This document shows, piece by piece, positions 8,002-15,355 of a stretch of 22,084 bases of DNA; positions within the stretch are counted from its first letter, which is position 1, and every line of letters begins with the position of its first letter. A program made the position numbers and the translations under genes. The stretch comes from Cognatazoarcus sp050305135 (GTDB lineage Bacteria; Pseudomonadota; Gammaproteobacteria; Burkholderiales; Rhodocyclaceae): the NCBI GenBank assembly GCA_050305135.1, contig JBNLET010000231.1, forward strand, positions 1 through 22,084, given 5' to 3'. The notes below the pieces were generated by a model. That model saw only the letters and a list, made by a program, of their open reading frames with translations. It did no database searches and was not told the DNA's origin.

Positions 8002-8652
8002 CTACCAGTGGGACGGCAGCTTGCGCAGGATCCGCATCCGCCCTTTCTCCATGCGTACATAGCCGCCGGCGATCAGGTCCTTGACGATGCGGCTGACCAT
8101 TTCCCTCGAGGCGCCGATCCGATCGCCCATGGCCTGCTTGGTCAGCTTCTCGTTGATTACCCACAGCCCGTCCTGCTCTTCGGCGAGTGCCGTCAGCAGC
8201 TTGGAAAGCCGCCCGTACACGTCCAGCAGCGCGAGATCCTTTGCGTTGCGCGTCAGGATTCGGCAGCGTCGGATCAGATTGTGGATGATGACAAGCGCCA
8301 TCGAAGGATTGGTCGCAAGGCAGTCGCGGAAACTGCGCCGCGTGATCATCGCCAGCTCGCAGGGCTCCATGGTCATGACGGAAGCAGAGCGTGGCCCTTC
8401 GTCGAGCACCATCTCGCCGAAGTATTCGCCCTCGCCCTGGATATTGAGCACCAGTTCGTGATCGTTCTCGTCGCTGACGAAAATCTTCAGGCGACCTTTC
8501 AGGACCAGGAACATGGTGTCATTCTTCTCGCCCTCGCTCACGATGACCGCATTCTTCGGATAGCGATGGGTCACTACGATGCCCGCCAGGGCTGACAAGT
8601 CCTCGTCCGACATCCCGTCGAACAGCGAGATCTTCTTCAGCGCTTCGATCAT
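8002..8652 (-). CDS. CRP/FNR-family transcriptional regulator with a cyclic-nucleotide-like pocket
   Basis: Protein of 216 residues: an N-terminal cyclic-nucleotide-binding beta roll (about 5-115), a dimerisation helix (about 117-145) and a C-terminal winged helix (about 165-210). The pocket segment FGEMVLDEGPRSASV (78-92) keeps the Glu80, Arg88 and Ser89 pattern of the CRP phosphate-binding cassette. In the C-helix, the position of E. coli CRP Thr127 is Leu133, and that of Ser128 is Thr134, so base recognition may differ. The recognition helix ASREMVSRIVKDL (181-193) is very like the CRP SRETVGRI helix. There is no FNR-type N-terminal Cys cluster. I chose the ATG at 8652 because a GGGGGC run lies just upstream; an ATG 24 bases earlier has none. 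A nucleotide cyclase gene lies 1.3 kb upstream on the same strand and could supply the ligand. Confidence 0.9.
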   Translation of the reverse strand: MIEALKKISLFDGMSDEDLSALAGIVVTHRYPKNAVIVSEGEKNDTMFLVLKGRLKIFVSDENDHELVLNIQGEGEYFGEMVLDEGPRSASVMTMEPCELAMITRRSFRDCLATNPSMALVIIHNLIRRCRILTRNAKDLALLDVYGRLSKLLTALAEEQDGLWVINEKLTKQAMGDRIGASREMVSRIVKDLIAGGYVRMEKGRMRILRKLPSHW

Positions 8653-8745
8653 GACCGCCCCCTTCGATCCGGACATGAGTGGAAGATGCTACAGGATGGG
8701 GGTCGCCAGCGTAACGCCGAACCACGCTGGGTCGGCGCGCGAGCC

Positions 8746-9021
8746 TTAGTGATTGCGCGTTTCGCGCTCGCTTGCGTGTGCCTCCGTGCCGGCCTCGAGC
8801 CCCGGATCCTCGGCTTCGACGAGGATCGGTGCCACGTAGCCGCAGGACATGAAACGTGCTTTCCCGGAAACGGATTGCGAACGGTCCGCCTGCTGGCGGG
8901 CCCGGGCCACATCCGCCAGGCTGGAAATCATCGTCGGCAGACTATCGGCCAGTAAGCTCGGAAGAATCAGCAGAACGATGGCCGCGATGGCGACGGGAAC
9001 ATATGATTGCGGTCGGCTCAT
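8746..9021 (-). CDS. Small single-span membrane protein, unknown function
   Basis: Predicted protein of 91 residues beginning MSRPQSYVPV. Residues 6-29 form one hydrophobic segment (SYVPVAIAAIVLLILPSLLA), followed by a polar, charged C-terminus with several Glu and Arg and a closing HASERETRNH. The short N-terminal stub suggests a signal anchor, with the C-terminal part probably periplasmic. I recognise no family. The start is uncertain: the ribosome binding site before 9021 is weak (GGAATGGA), and the frame extends to 9114. It lies on the same strand between the exported protein gene and the CRP-like gene. Confidence 0.45.
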   Translation of the reverse strand: MSRPQSYVPVAIAAIVLLILPSLLADSLPTMISSLADVARARQQADRSQSVSGKARFMSCGYVAPILVEAEDPGLEAGTEAHASERETRNH

Positions 9022-9147
9022 CGGCGCGTCTGTCCATTCCCGCCCTGCGGTGATCAGCTGCACCCGCCCGAGTCGCGATGCGGCGGACGCACATGAACGA
9101 GCGGCCGGCGACAAGGCACCGGCCGCGTCTTGAAGATCTGCGAGGCT

Positions 9148-9699
9148 TCAGCCGACGTTCGTGGTCACGCCTTCACCGATATCGACCGCAAGCAGCGTAT
9201 TCGGGGCGGCGTAATTCGAATCCGGCGCATAGACGTTGTTCCAGCCGCCGCGGTCCAGAGTGTCGCGGTTGTAGGCGGCCACCATTCGATTCAGGCGCTC
9301 GTCGGCCGAACCCTCCGCAGCGACGTAGTCACCCGATGCTTCGGGCACCAGCTTGTTGACCCAGCGGGCATCGCTCGGCCCGGAAAAGGTGCTGAGCATG
9401 CGCTGGAAGGCGACGTCGGCGGACTCGCCTTCGGCAGCGCCATCCGCGGGCAGCCCCAGCGGCGCCGTCCATTCGCTCTCGAATCCCGGCGCATAGACGC
9501 GGCGATGATCGACGCGGCCGTGCTCGTAGTCGGGCGACAGATGGGTGTCGCTGGTGCGATAACCCAGGCCGTCGGCCCAGTCGCTGACCTGCCCCGGCTG
9601 ATAGGGGTTCGTCCGGCTGTCGTCCCGGGCCACGGCGGCACCGATCATGGCGAGGCTGGCAAGGGCGGCGACGATCATGTTTTGGCGAGTGGCGTTCAT
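9148..9699 (-). CDS. Exported protein of unknown family
   Basis: Protein of 183 residues with a clear Sec signal peptide: Asn-Ala-Thr-Arg-Gln start, hydrophobic core MIVAALASLAMIGAAVA, and probable cleavage after Ala24. The mature part is acidic and rich in Tyr, Trp, Asp and Gly (DWADGLGYRTSDTHLSPDYE; APGFESEWTAPLG; YNRDTLDRGGWNNVYAPDS), with no Cys and no membrane span. A strong AGGAG lies 7-11 bases before the ATG. I recognise no domain. Upstream on the - strand at 9793-9788 is a perfect TTGACA, but no good -10 follows. The gene lies 221 bases beyond the five-gene signalling operon on the same strand; it may be a target of that pathway, but this is only inferred from position. Confidence 0.75.
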   Translation of the reverse strand: MNATRQNMIVAALASLAMIGAAVARDDSRTNPYQPGQVSDWADGLGYRTSDTHLSPDYEHGRVDHRRVYAPGFESEWTAPLGLPADGAAEGESADVAFQRMLSTFSGPSDARWVNKLVPEASGDYVAAEGSADERLNRMVAAYNRDTLDRGGWNNVYAPDSNYAAPNTLLAVDIGEGVTTNVG

Positions 9700-9920
9700 G
9701 TCAATCTCCTGAATTGAGGATGTGCTTTCGTGGCGTGAAGAGCGGCTTGCCCTTCTTGCGCCGGCGGGGCGTTCATCGCTCCGGCACTGTCAATTTAGGG
9801 ATTTGGGGGCTTGCAGGGGCGTGCATCGGACCGCGCGAAAATGTGCACGATTCACGCTGTGCGAATTCGCCGGGAAATGCTGTCGGAATACGACTCGAGC
9901 GAGCCGGCTGCTGCCTGGAT

Positions 9921-11039
9921 TCAGCCGGTGGCCTTCAGCGAGAGGATCCTGAAGGCTGGTACGGGCCGGCTGAAACCATGCAGCTCCAATGGCCCCACCG
10001 GTTCGGACTTCACCAGATCCTCCACGGCCCCGAAGGTCTTGCGGTCCACCAGGATCTCGCTCGCCGCCGCCATCGAACAAAGGCGCGCCGACAGATTGGT
10101 GACCGTTCCGATGGCGCCGTAGTCGACCCGCTCCTCGAAGCCAATGGCACCGATCGTTGCGTAGCCCTTGGCAATGCCGATGCCCAGGCCCAATTCGATG
10201 CCGCGCCTGAACCATGCTTCGTTGAGCTCGGCAGCCTTGCCGCGCATGGCCACCGCCATGCGCACCGCGCGCTCCGCCGGGCGGTCGATCGCGATCGGAT
10301 CGTTGAAGAAGATCATCATGCCGTCGCCGGTGAAACGTTCCAGGGTGCCTTCGTGGGCCTGGATCAGGCGCCCCATGACGGTGTGGTATTCGCGCAGGAC
10401 GCCCATCACCTCCTCCGGCTCGGCCGTCTCGGCAAAACTCGTGAAACCGCGCAGGTCCAGAAACACCACCGTCACCTCGCGGCGATGACTGCGCATCGGA
10501 TCGCTGTCACCGGCCATGATCATCTCGGCCAACTGGGGCGAGAGAAAACGCTTCAGCCGCGACAGGCCTTCGAGCTGGCGCACCTGCTCGTCCACCCGCT
10601 GCTGCAGTTGGGCGTTCCATTCGGCGAGTTGGGCGGCCTGCTCGCGCACCTTGTCGTTGAGAGACTTGATCCTGAGCAGGGATCGAACTCGCGCGAGCAA
10701 CTCCGGCGTCTCGATCGGCTTGGGGATGAAATCGTCGGCGCCGGCCTCGATCCCCTTCAGGCGTTCCTGGGCAGGATCCAGGGAAGTCACCAGAACGACC
10801 GGCAACATGGCCGTCTCGGGATCCGTGCGGATGCGCTGGCACAGTTCGTAGCCGGACATGCGCGGCATCATGATGTCGGCCAGCACCAGATCGGGATGAT
10901 GCCGGGAAACCAGCGCGAGAGCCTCCTCGCCATCCTTTGCCGTCACGACCTTGTAGCCCTTGAAGTCCAGCAGGTCGGCAAGCAATTTCAGATTTGCCGG
11001 GGTGTCGTCCACCACCAGGATTGTCGCGGGCTCGTTCAC
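9921..11039 (-). CDS. Receiver domain fused to a class III adenylate/guanylate cyclase
   Basis: Cytosolic output protein of 372 residues. An N-terminal receiver domain (about 6-122) has acidic residues Asp11 and Asp12, phosphoacceptor Asp55 (LADIMMP) and Lys107 (FIPKP). A coiled-coil linker (about 125-165) leads to a class III cyclase domain (about 185-368) with metal-binding Asp195 (VVFLDLRGFTSF) and Asp239 (RFTGDGMM), and transition-state Asn315 and Arg319 (TNLSARL). The position that is usually Asp in adenylate cyclases (GDTVN) appears as GTVTN at 311-315, so the choice between ATP and GTP is uncertain. The start is GTG, overlapping the stop of the preceding receiver gene as GTGA. It is the last cistron of a signalling operon; phosphorylation by the operon kinase probably controls cyclase activity. 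Confidence 0.93.
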   Translation of the reverse strand: MNEPATILVVDDTPANLKLLADLLDFKGYKVVTAKDGEEALALVSRHHPDLVLADIMMPRMSGYELCQRIRTDPETAMLPVVLVTSLDPAQERLKGIEAGADDFIPKPIETPELLARVRSLLRIKSLNDKVREQAAQLAEWNAQLQQRVDEQVRQLEGLSRLKRFLSPQLAEMIMAGDSDPMRSHRREVTVVFLDLRGFTSFAETAEPEEVMGVLREYHTVMGRLIQAHEGTLERFTGDGMMIFFNDPIAIDRPAERAVRMAVAMRGKAAELNEAWFRRGIELGLGIGIAKGYATIGAIGFEERVDYGAIGTVTNLSARLCSMAAASEILVDRKTFGAVEDLVKSEPVGPLELHGFSRPVPAFRILSLKATG

Positions 11040-11407
11040 GCCTTGTTCTCCACGGCTCGTTTTACGGTATCGAGAAACTGTTTGAGGCTGATCGGCTTGG
11101 AAATGTAGCCGTCGAAACCAGCGGCGATGATATTGGCCCGATCCTGATCCATCACGGAAGCCGTGATCGCGATCACCGGGATCGTCGCGGTGGCGTTTTC
11201 ACTGCGAAGCACCTGGAGCGCTTCCAGGCCGCTCATGCCCGGCAGTTGAATGTCCATCAGAATCGCATCCGGCGACACTTCGCCGGCCAGGCGGATCCCT
11301 TCCTCGGCGGTGACCGCCTCGGCCGTGCGGTAGCCCTTGGCCTGCAGCACGTCACGGGCCAGCTTCATGTTCTTTTCGTTGTCTTCGACTATCAGGATCA
11401 GGCTCAT
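11036..11407 (-). CDS. Single-domain response regulator (CheY/DivK-like)
   Basis: Stand-alone receiver of 123 residues with all phosphorylation residues: Glu8 and Asp9, phosphoacceptor Asp52 (ILMDIQLPGMSG), Thr82 (IAITAS) and Lys104 (YISKP). There is no output domain, so it works by protein contact or as a phosphate shuttle or sink. Both ends overlap neighbours by four bases: ATGA with the histidine kinase upstream and GTGA with the receiver-cyclase downstream, which implies tight co-translation. Likely roles are competing with, or relaying to, the receiver of the cyclase. Confidence 0.93.
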   Translation of the reverse strand: MSLILIVEDNEKNMKLARDVLQAKGYRTAEAVTAEEGIRLAGEVSPDAILMDIQLPGMSGLEALQVLRSENATATIPVIAITASVMDQDRANIIAAGFDGYISKPISLKQFLDTVKRAVENKA

Positions 11408-12906
11408 GTCGCCTCCGCCGGCAGGAAGAAGGTAAAGGTCGAGCCCTTGCCCGGCACGCTTTCGAGCCAGATGCGGCCGCCGTGCAATTCGACGATTCGG
11501 CGCGTCAGCGCAAGCCCCAGCCCGGTACCTTCCTGTTTGTGCGTATAGCTTCCCCCGACCTGGCGGAACTCTTCGAATATGGTCTCCTGGTCCTGCGGTG
11601 CGATGCCGATGCCGGTGTCCTCGACCGCAATCTCGACGCCCTGGCCAATGCGCAATCCGCTCAGCTTGACCGCGCCTCCGTCGGCGGTGAATTTCACCGC
11701 GTTGGACAGCAGATTCAGCAGCACTTGCTTGAACTTGCGCTCGTCTGCATGAATGTTGCCCAGCGCCGGATCGGCCTGCAGGCCGAGTTCGATGCCATGA
11801 CGCTGGGCCCGCTCCCGCACCAGGGTCACCGCAGCCTCGAGAGCACTGGCGACATCGAAGTCACTGCATTCCAGTTCCATTTGGCCGGCCTCGATCTTGG
11901 ACAGGTCCAGCACGTCGTTGATGAGGGACAGGAGATGCAGGCCGGAGGAGTGGATATCCTTCAGGTAATCGTCCTGCTTGTCGTTCAGTTCGCCGAACAT
12001 GCGTTCGAGAAGCGCCTCCGAGAATCCGATGATGGCATTCAGCGGGGTGCGCAACTCGTGGGACATGTTGGCCAGGAAGTCCGACTTGTGGCGGCTCACC
12101 ATTTCGAGTTCGTCGTAGAGCCGCCCCAATTCATCGTTCATGCGATTCAGGTTGGCCGCCAGCGTGCCCAGTTCGTCCCGGTTGGAGACATCCACGTGCT
12201 GCGAGAAGTCGCCCGCGGCAATTTCCTTCAGCCGAGCGTCCATGCCCTTGACGGGTGCCACCAGGGACTGCGAGATGGCATAGCCGAGCAGCAACGCGAG
12301 CAGGCTGCTGAAGATCGAGAAGCCGATCACGGTCCAGCGCGAGCCGAGGTAGGTGAGGTGGCTTTCGTCCACGCTCTCCAGCATCTCCACCTCGGCACGG
12401 TTCACCAGTTCGTTCATCAGGCGCTCGATGCGTCCTGCGAGGGGGCTCGCCTGGCTCTGCTGAAGTTCCCGGCCGCGTTCGATCTCGCCGGCGCGGATCA
12501 ATTCCACCACCCGGTTCACGACCTTGATGAACTCATCGTAATCGGCCTGCACCCGCTCCAGCAGCTCGACGTCACCCCTGGCCGCGACGCGCAACCGGTC
12601 CACGTCGTAGCCGAATACGTAGAGCTGTCGTAGCGTCGTATCCAGCGTGCGCTCTTCGGGCACCAGCAGGGCCGACGCGACGTTGTAGAGCTGCACTGTC
12701 GCGTCGTGCTGAAGCTGGCGGTAGGCGGCGATATTGCGCTGCAATTTCAACAGTTCCTCGGCCCGGCGGTTGGCCTCGACCAGTGTCTGCAGCCCGATGG
12801 TGCCGACCAGGGCCAGCAGTAGCGCCATCGTCAGGAAAGGAATCAACAGCTTGACATGCAGATTCGCCGGAATGCGAGCGACCAGCCTCGGCAGCCAGTC
12901 GATCAA
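11404..12906 (-). CDS. Membrane-bound hybrid-less sensor histidine kinase
   Basis: Inner-membrane kinase of 500 residues. TM1 at about 18-40 (VKLLIPFLTMALLLALVGTI) and TM2 at about 191-214 (WTVIGFSIFSSLLALLLGYA) enclose a helical periplasmic sensor of about 150 residues, like four-helix-bundle sensors. A HAMP region (about 212-265), HisKA with His283 (MSHELRTPLNAIIGFSE), and HATPase_c with Asn402 (NLLSNAVKF), the G1 box DTGIGIAP (430-437) and the G2 box GTGLGLAL (460-467) follow. There is no receiver domain of its own; two receivers are encoded immediately downstream. The start is TTG at 12906, overlapping the SCO gene stop as TTGA, with AAGGGG/GGAG just upstream; no ATG fits before TM1. The exported binding protein and the SCO-like protein encoded upstream in the operon are candidate partners of the periplasmic domain. 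Confidence 0.95.
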   Translation of the reverse strand: MIDWLPRLVARIPANLHVKLLIPFLTMALLLALVGTIGLQTLVEANRRAEELLKLQRNIAAYRQLQHDATVQLYNVASALLVPEERTLDTTLRQLYVFGYDVDRLRVAARGDVELLERVQADYDEFIKVVNRVVELIRAGEIERGRELQQSQASPLAGRIERLMNELVNRAEVEMLESVDESHLTYLGSRWTVIGFSIFSSLLALLLGYAISQSLVAPVKGMDARLKEIAAGDFSQHVDVSNRDELGTLAANLNRMNDELGRLYDELEMVSRHKSDFLANMSHELRTPLNAIIGFSEALLERMFGELNDKQDDYLKDIHSSGLHLLSLINDVLDLSKIEAGQMELECSDFDVASALEAAVTLVRERAQRHGIELGLQADPALGNIHADERKFKQVLLNLLSNAVKFTADGGAVKLSGLRIGQGVEIAVEDTGIGIAPQDQETIFEEFRQVGGSYTHKQEGTGLGLALTRRIVELHGGRIWLESVPGKGSTFTFFLPAEAT

Positions 12907-13490
12907 TGCTCCGCCCCTTCCCGGATCAGTCCCCGGAGGTCGGCCAGCATCTCGTCCGGATCGAAATCGACGCCCATGTACTGGACGCGGAGGTGGCCGG
13001 CGGCATCGATGATGGAGGCCAAGGTATTGTGCTCCAGCTCGCCCGGGCCGGTCCTGTGGAAGACCACGCCGTATTTTCGCGCGACCTGCCGAACCTCGTT
13101 CCTGGTCCCGGTAAGGAAGGACCATCCTTCCTGGTGCACGCCGAATTGCCTGGCATAGGTCTTGAGCACCTCCCCGTTGTCGGCTTCCGGGTCCATGGTC
13201 ACGGACAGGAAATGGACCTTGCTGGCGAAATCCGCTCCGAGTCGATTCTGGATCCTCACCATCTTGGCCGTTTCGGTAAGGCACACGTCCCGGCAACCCG
13301 CGTAGATGAAGGCCAGCAGAACGACCTTGCCGTGCAGATCGGCGAGCGACAGGGTCCGGCCTTCCGCCGTGGTCAGCGAGAACGGTTCCGCCGGACCCAT
13401 CTCCGGCAATGGCTCCGCCGCCGGGCAAGTCGCGATCATCGACGCGGCGCCCCATGCGGCGAGGGCGAATCCGAACCCCTTGCCAGGCAT
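12903..13490 (-). CDS. SCO1/SenC/PrrC-family thioredoxin-fold protein
   Basis: Exported thioredoxin-fold protein of 195 residues. Residues 1-24 are a signal-like segment (FALAAWGAASMIATC); Cys22 follows I-A-T, a poor lipobox, so either cleavage or a lipid or membrane anchor is possible. The metal/thiol site is Cys66 and Cys70 (YAGCRDVCLTET) with His154 (LEHNTLASIID), the Cys-x3-Cys plus distal His set of SCO proteins. The Pro that normally follows the second Cys is Leu here. SCO proteins deliver copper to the CuA site of cytochrome oxidase or act as periplasmic redox sensors. No oxidase gene is nearby, and the gene lies between a binding protein (4-base gap) and a histidine kinase (TTGA overlap). 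A copper or redox sensing role feeding the kinase is therefore plausible, by inference. Confidence 0.88.
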   Translation of the reverse strand: MPGKGFGFALAAWGAASMIATCPAAEPLPEMGPAEPFSLTTAEGRTLSLADLHGKVVLLAFIYAGCRDVCLTETAKMVRIQNRLGADFASKVHFLSVTMDPEADNGEVLKTYARQFGVHQEGWSFLTGTRNEVRQVARKYGVVFHRTGPGELEHNTLASIIDAAGHLRVQYMGVDFDPDEMLADLRGLIREGAEH

Positions 13491-13494
13491 CGGC

Positions 13495-14514
13495 TCAGGC
13501 CTTCAACTCGCGCTTCAATTCCGTGACGAAGCGCCAGTCGCAATGCTCCTCGATGACCTTCTTGGGACTGAGGCTGACCTGCCCCGCCTCCCTCAGGCGC
13601 AGCGCCCAGAAGCGCATGGTGTCTTCCGAATCGTAGATGCGCCAGTTGCGGTAGCCGATTTCCTGCACCGACTGGAGCACGTATTCGTACTTTTCCGAGA
13701 CGCCTCTTTCCACCATGATGCGCGCCGCCCGCTCGGGCTCGTTGACGCAGATTTCCGCCGCCTTCAGAAACGCTCGAAGGGCATGCTTTGTGGCGCGCGG
13801 ATATTTGCGCATGTAGGCCGTATTGACCGCCGACAGGCAGCAGAAATATTGCGACCAGGGGCGGTCGGTGAGCGTATTGAGGATGACGTGCCCGATGCCC
13901 CGCGAACGCAGTTCCTGGGGTTCCGGTGCAAATCCCATGAAGGCATCGATCTTGCCTTCGGCGAAGAGCTTCATCGACACCCGCGGCTCGTGATTGATCC
14001 AGATGATGTCCTTGTTCGGATCCAGCCCGACCGAGGCGACCATCGCCGCAACGAATGCCTCCCGGCTGCTCTTCTGCGGCGCCGCCACCTTCTTGCCCTT
14101 GAGGTCGCGCAAGGTGCGCACCGAATCGTTGCCGATCAGTTCCCAGCAGCCGGTATGGATGCCTGCCAGCAGCGTGATTTCCGCCCCCGCGTCGAGACTC
14201 AGCAGGTGGGCCGGCGGATCGTTCATGATGAAATCGACCTTGCCTTGGGCAAGGGATTCGGTCGGCCCCTCGTTCAACGGTGTCTTGACGTACTGGACGT
14301 CGCTGAATCCTTCCAGAACAAGCAGCTCGCCCGCCACATAGGACGGAGCGAAGCAGGTGATCGGTGCATCGTGGATGCGGATACTGGGTGTCTCCGGCGG
14401 GCCCTCCGCCAGCACAACTTCCGGATGCACCCCGAGCAGGGCCGCCGTCCCGGCACCAGCCACGCTTGTCAGGAACCGGCGCCTGCTCCATGCATCCTCA
14501 GGATAGCCTCTCAT
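13495..14514 (-). CDS. Tat-exported NMT1/SsuA-like ABC-type substrate-binding protein
   Basis: Periplasmic binding protein of 339 residues. The N-terminus has a twin-arginine signal (SRRRFLTSVAGAG, Arg11-Arg12) with cleavage probably near residue 36. The mature protein has the type II binding-protein pattern of the NMT1/THI5/SsuA group: an N-lobe strand (IRIHDAPITCFAPSYVA), GPTESLAQGKVDFIMND (about 83-99), DLKGKKVAAPQ (about 137-147) and FAEGKIDAFMGFAPEP (about 185-200). Relatives bind sulfonates, nitrate, thiamine precursors or similar small molecules. No permease or ATPase gene accompanies it; instead it heads a five-gene operon with SCO, kinase and receiver genes, so it probably presents a ligand to the kinase rather than importing it. 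The ATG at 14514 has GGGGAAAG just upstream. The ligand is unknown. Confidence 0.9.
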   Translation of the reverse strand: MRGYPEDAWSRRRFLTSVAGAGTAALLGVHPEVVLAEGPPETPSIRIHDAPITCFAPSYVAGELLVLEGFSDVQYVKTPLNEGPTESLAQGKVDFIMNDPPAHLLSLDAGAEITLLAGIHTGCWELIGNDSVRTLRDLKGKKVAAPQKSSREAFVAAMVASVGLDPNKDIIWINHEPRVSMKLFAEGKIDAFMGFAPEPQELRSRGIGHVILNTLTDRPWSQYFCCLSAVNTAYMRKYPRATKHALRAFLKAAEICVNEPERAARIMVERGVSEKYEYVLQSVQEIGYRNWRIYDSEDTMRFWALRLREAGQVSLSPKKVIEEHCDWRFVTELKRELKA

Positions 14515-15014
14515 GGCTTTCCCCCTTCGCCGAATTGCCTCAAATCAATGTTAGTCAGTGTATTGGGGTGGGGCCAGCCGAGTTCCACGGGCGGTGGTCG
14601 ACTGCCCTGAGCCGCAGCGGCACACCGGTTTGGCGATGGCGCCGGGATCAGGCCTGCCGACCTCGCAGATCGACCACTCTTCGCGCAGCGCGAGCACGCC
14701 TCGCACAGGGATTTCTCCTGCGATCGGCGACTCGGGCCGGGCCGGCGGCGTTTCGCCTGCCACTCGAAACGCTTCAGGTGGCCAGTGTTCTGCCCGCGCA
14801 AGGAATCTGCGGCGGCGGGCGGCCTGCCGAAGCAGTACGGTGCGGGGAGAATTGCCCGCAACCGATGCCGCATCCAGCCCGCTCGAAGCTACCCCAGACC
14901 GCCGAGAGTCGAACCGCATCTGCATCTGGCATACAACGTAGCCTATGTTGAGAGCATTGGGTGCTGCCGTACCAATCAATCGGCAAGATTCCAGCAACAA
15001 GGCCAATTGAAATG

Positions 15015-15068
15015 GTGGTTGGTTGCGGTATGGCAGCAGCATGCTGTCGCCATACCGCGACGAACAAC
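15015..15068. repeat. Large imperfect palindrome in an AT-richer intergenic segment
   Basis: The sequence is nearly self-complementary around 15041/15042. The perfect inner arms are 15025-15034 (GCGGTATGGC) and 15049-15058 (GCCATACCGC), and the centre is itself palindromic (CAGCATGCTG, 15037-15046). Pairing continues outward to 15015/15068 with four mismatches and two G-T pairs. It could be an extragenic repeat element, a regulator site or the core of a small mobile repeat. A single copy is seen in this window. Confidence 0.75.
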
Positions 15069-15330
15069 GCGAGTTGCACCCATCCTCAACTGCTGCCGGA
15101 CTGGTCCTCCTGCTAGCCTACCGGGCCAGGGGGGGCCGGCTTCAATGGGATACTTCCCCCCACCCGAGGCGTGGCGGGCCCGGTGCGCGGGTTTCGACGG
15201 TCCCGCCCTCGCCTGCCGCCACGCCAGTCGCAATCCGGCACGCAGGGAATGGCGGGATTTCCTGCCCGACGTCCAATACCGGCCCACCTGCCCGCACCCG
15301 CCAAGGCCAGAAGACGAATAGCAGCCGGCG

Positions 15331-15351
15331 CGGCCCGGCGCAGACGGGCCG
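15331..15351 (-). terminator. GC-rich hairpin after the YciI-like gene (possible terminator)
   Basis: CGGCCCG (15331-15337) pairs with CGGGCCG (15345-15351) around a seven-base loop, starting five bases beyond the stop codon of the YciI-like gene. No T tract follows on the - strand, so it is at best a weak or Rho-assisted terminator. Confidence 0.35.
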
Positions 15352-15355
15352 GACA

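Larger units (their letters stand above)
14515..15355. other. Gene-poor region between the signalling operon and the YciI/globin unit
   Basis: These 841 bases hold no gene I can support. Several frames are open, the longest on the - strand (14551-15042), but none shows a known domain, a clear ribosome binding site or steady codon bias. The segment 14900-15075 is much less GC-rich than its surroundings and contains a 54-base palindrome (15015-15068). The promoter of the signalling operon must lie near 14530-14600; a TTGAT half-site occurs there on the - strand, but its partner half is poor. A GC-rich hairpin closes the region just after the YciI-like stop. Confidence 0.6.

Noticed and set aside
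9788..9793. Perfect TTGACA (- strand) upstream of the exported protein gene
   Set aside because: No acceptable -10 element lies 16-18 bases downstream, so I do not call a promoter.
9714..11108. 464-codon + strand frame opposite the receiver-cyclase gene
   Set aside because: Antisense to a gene with complete receiver and cyclase motifs; its translation is His/Gln/Arg-rich and has no domain.
14555..14575. FNR/CRP-like half-site TTGAT (- strand) before the signalling operon
   Set aside because: The matching half ATCAA is missing at the right spacing (GGCAA is found), so it cannot be called a site.
14551..15042. Possible 163-residue - strand gene in the gene-poor region
   Set aside because: No ribosome binding site, no domain and weak codon bias; it runs through the AT-richer palindrome region. 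A CRCGS stretch near its end hinted at a metal site but is not enough.
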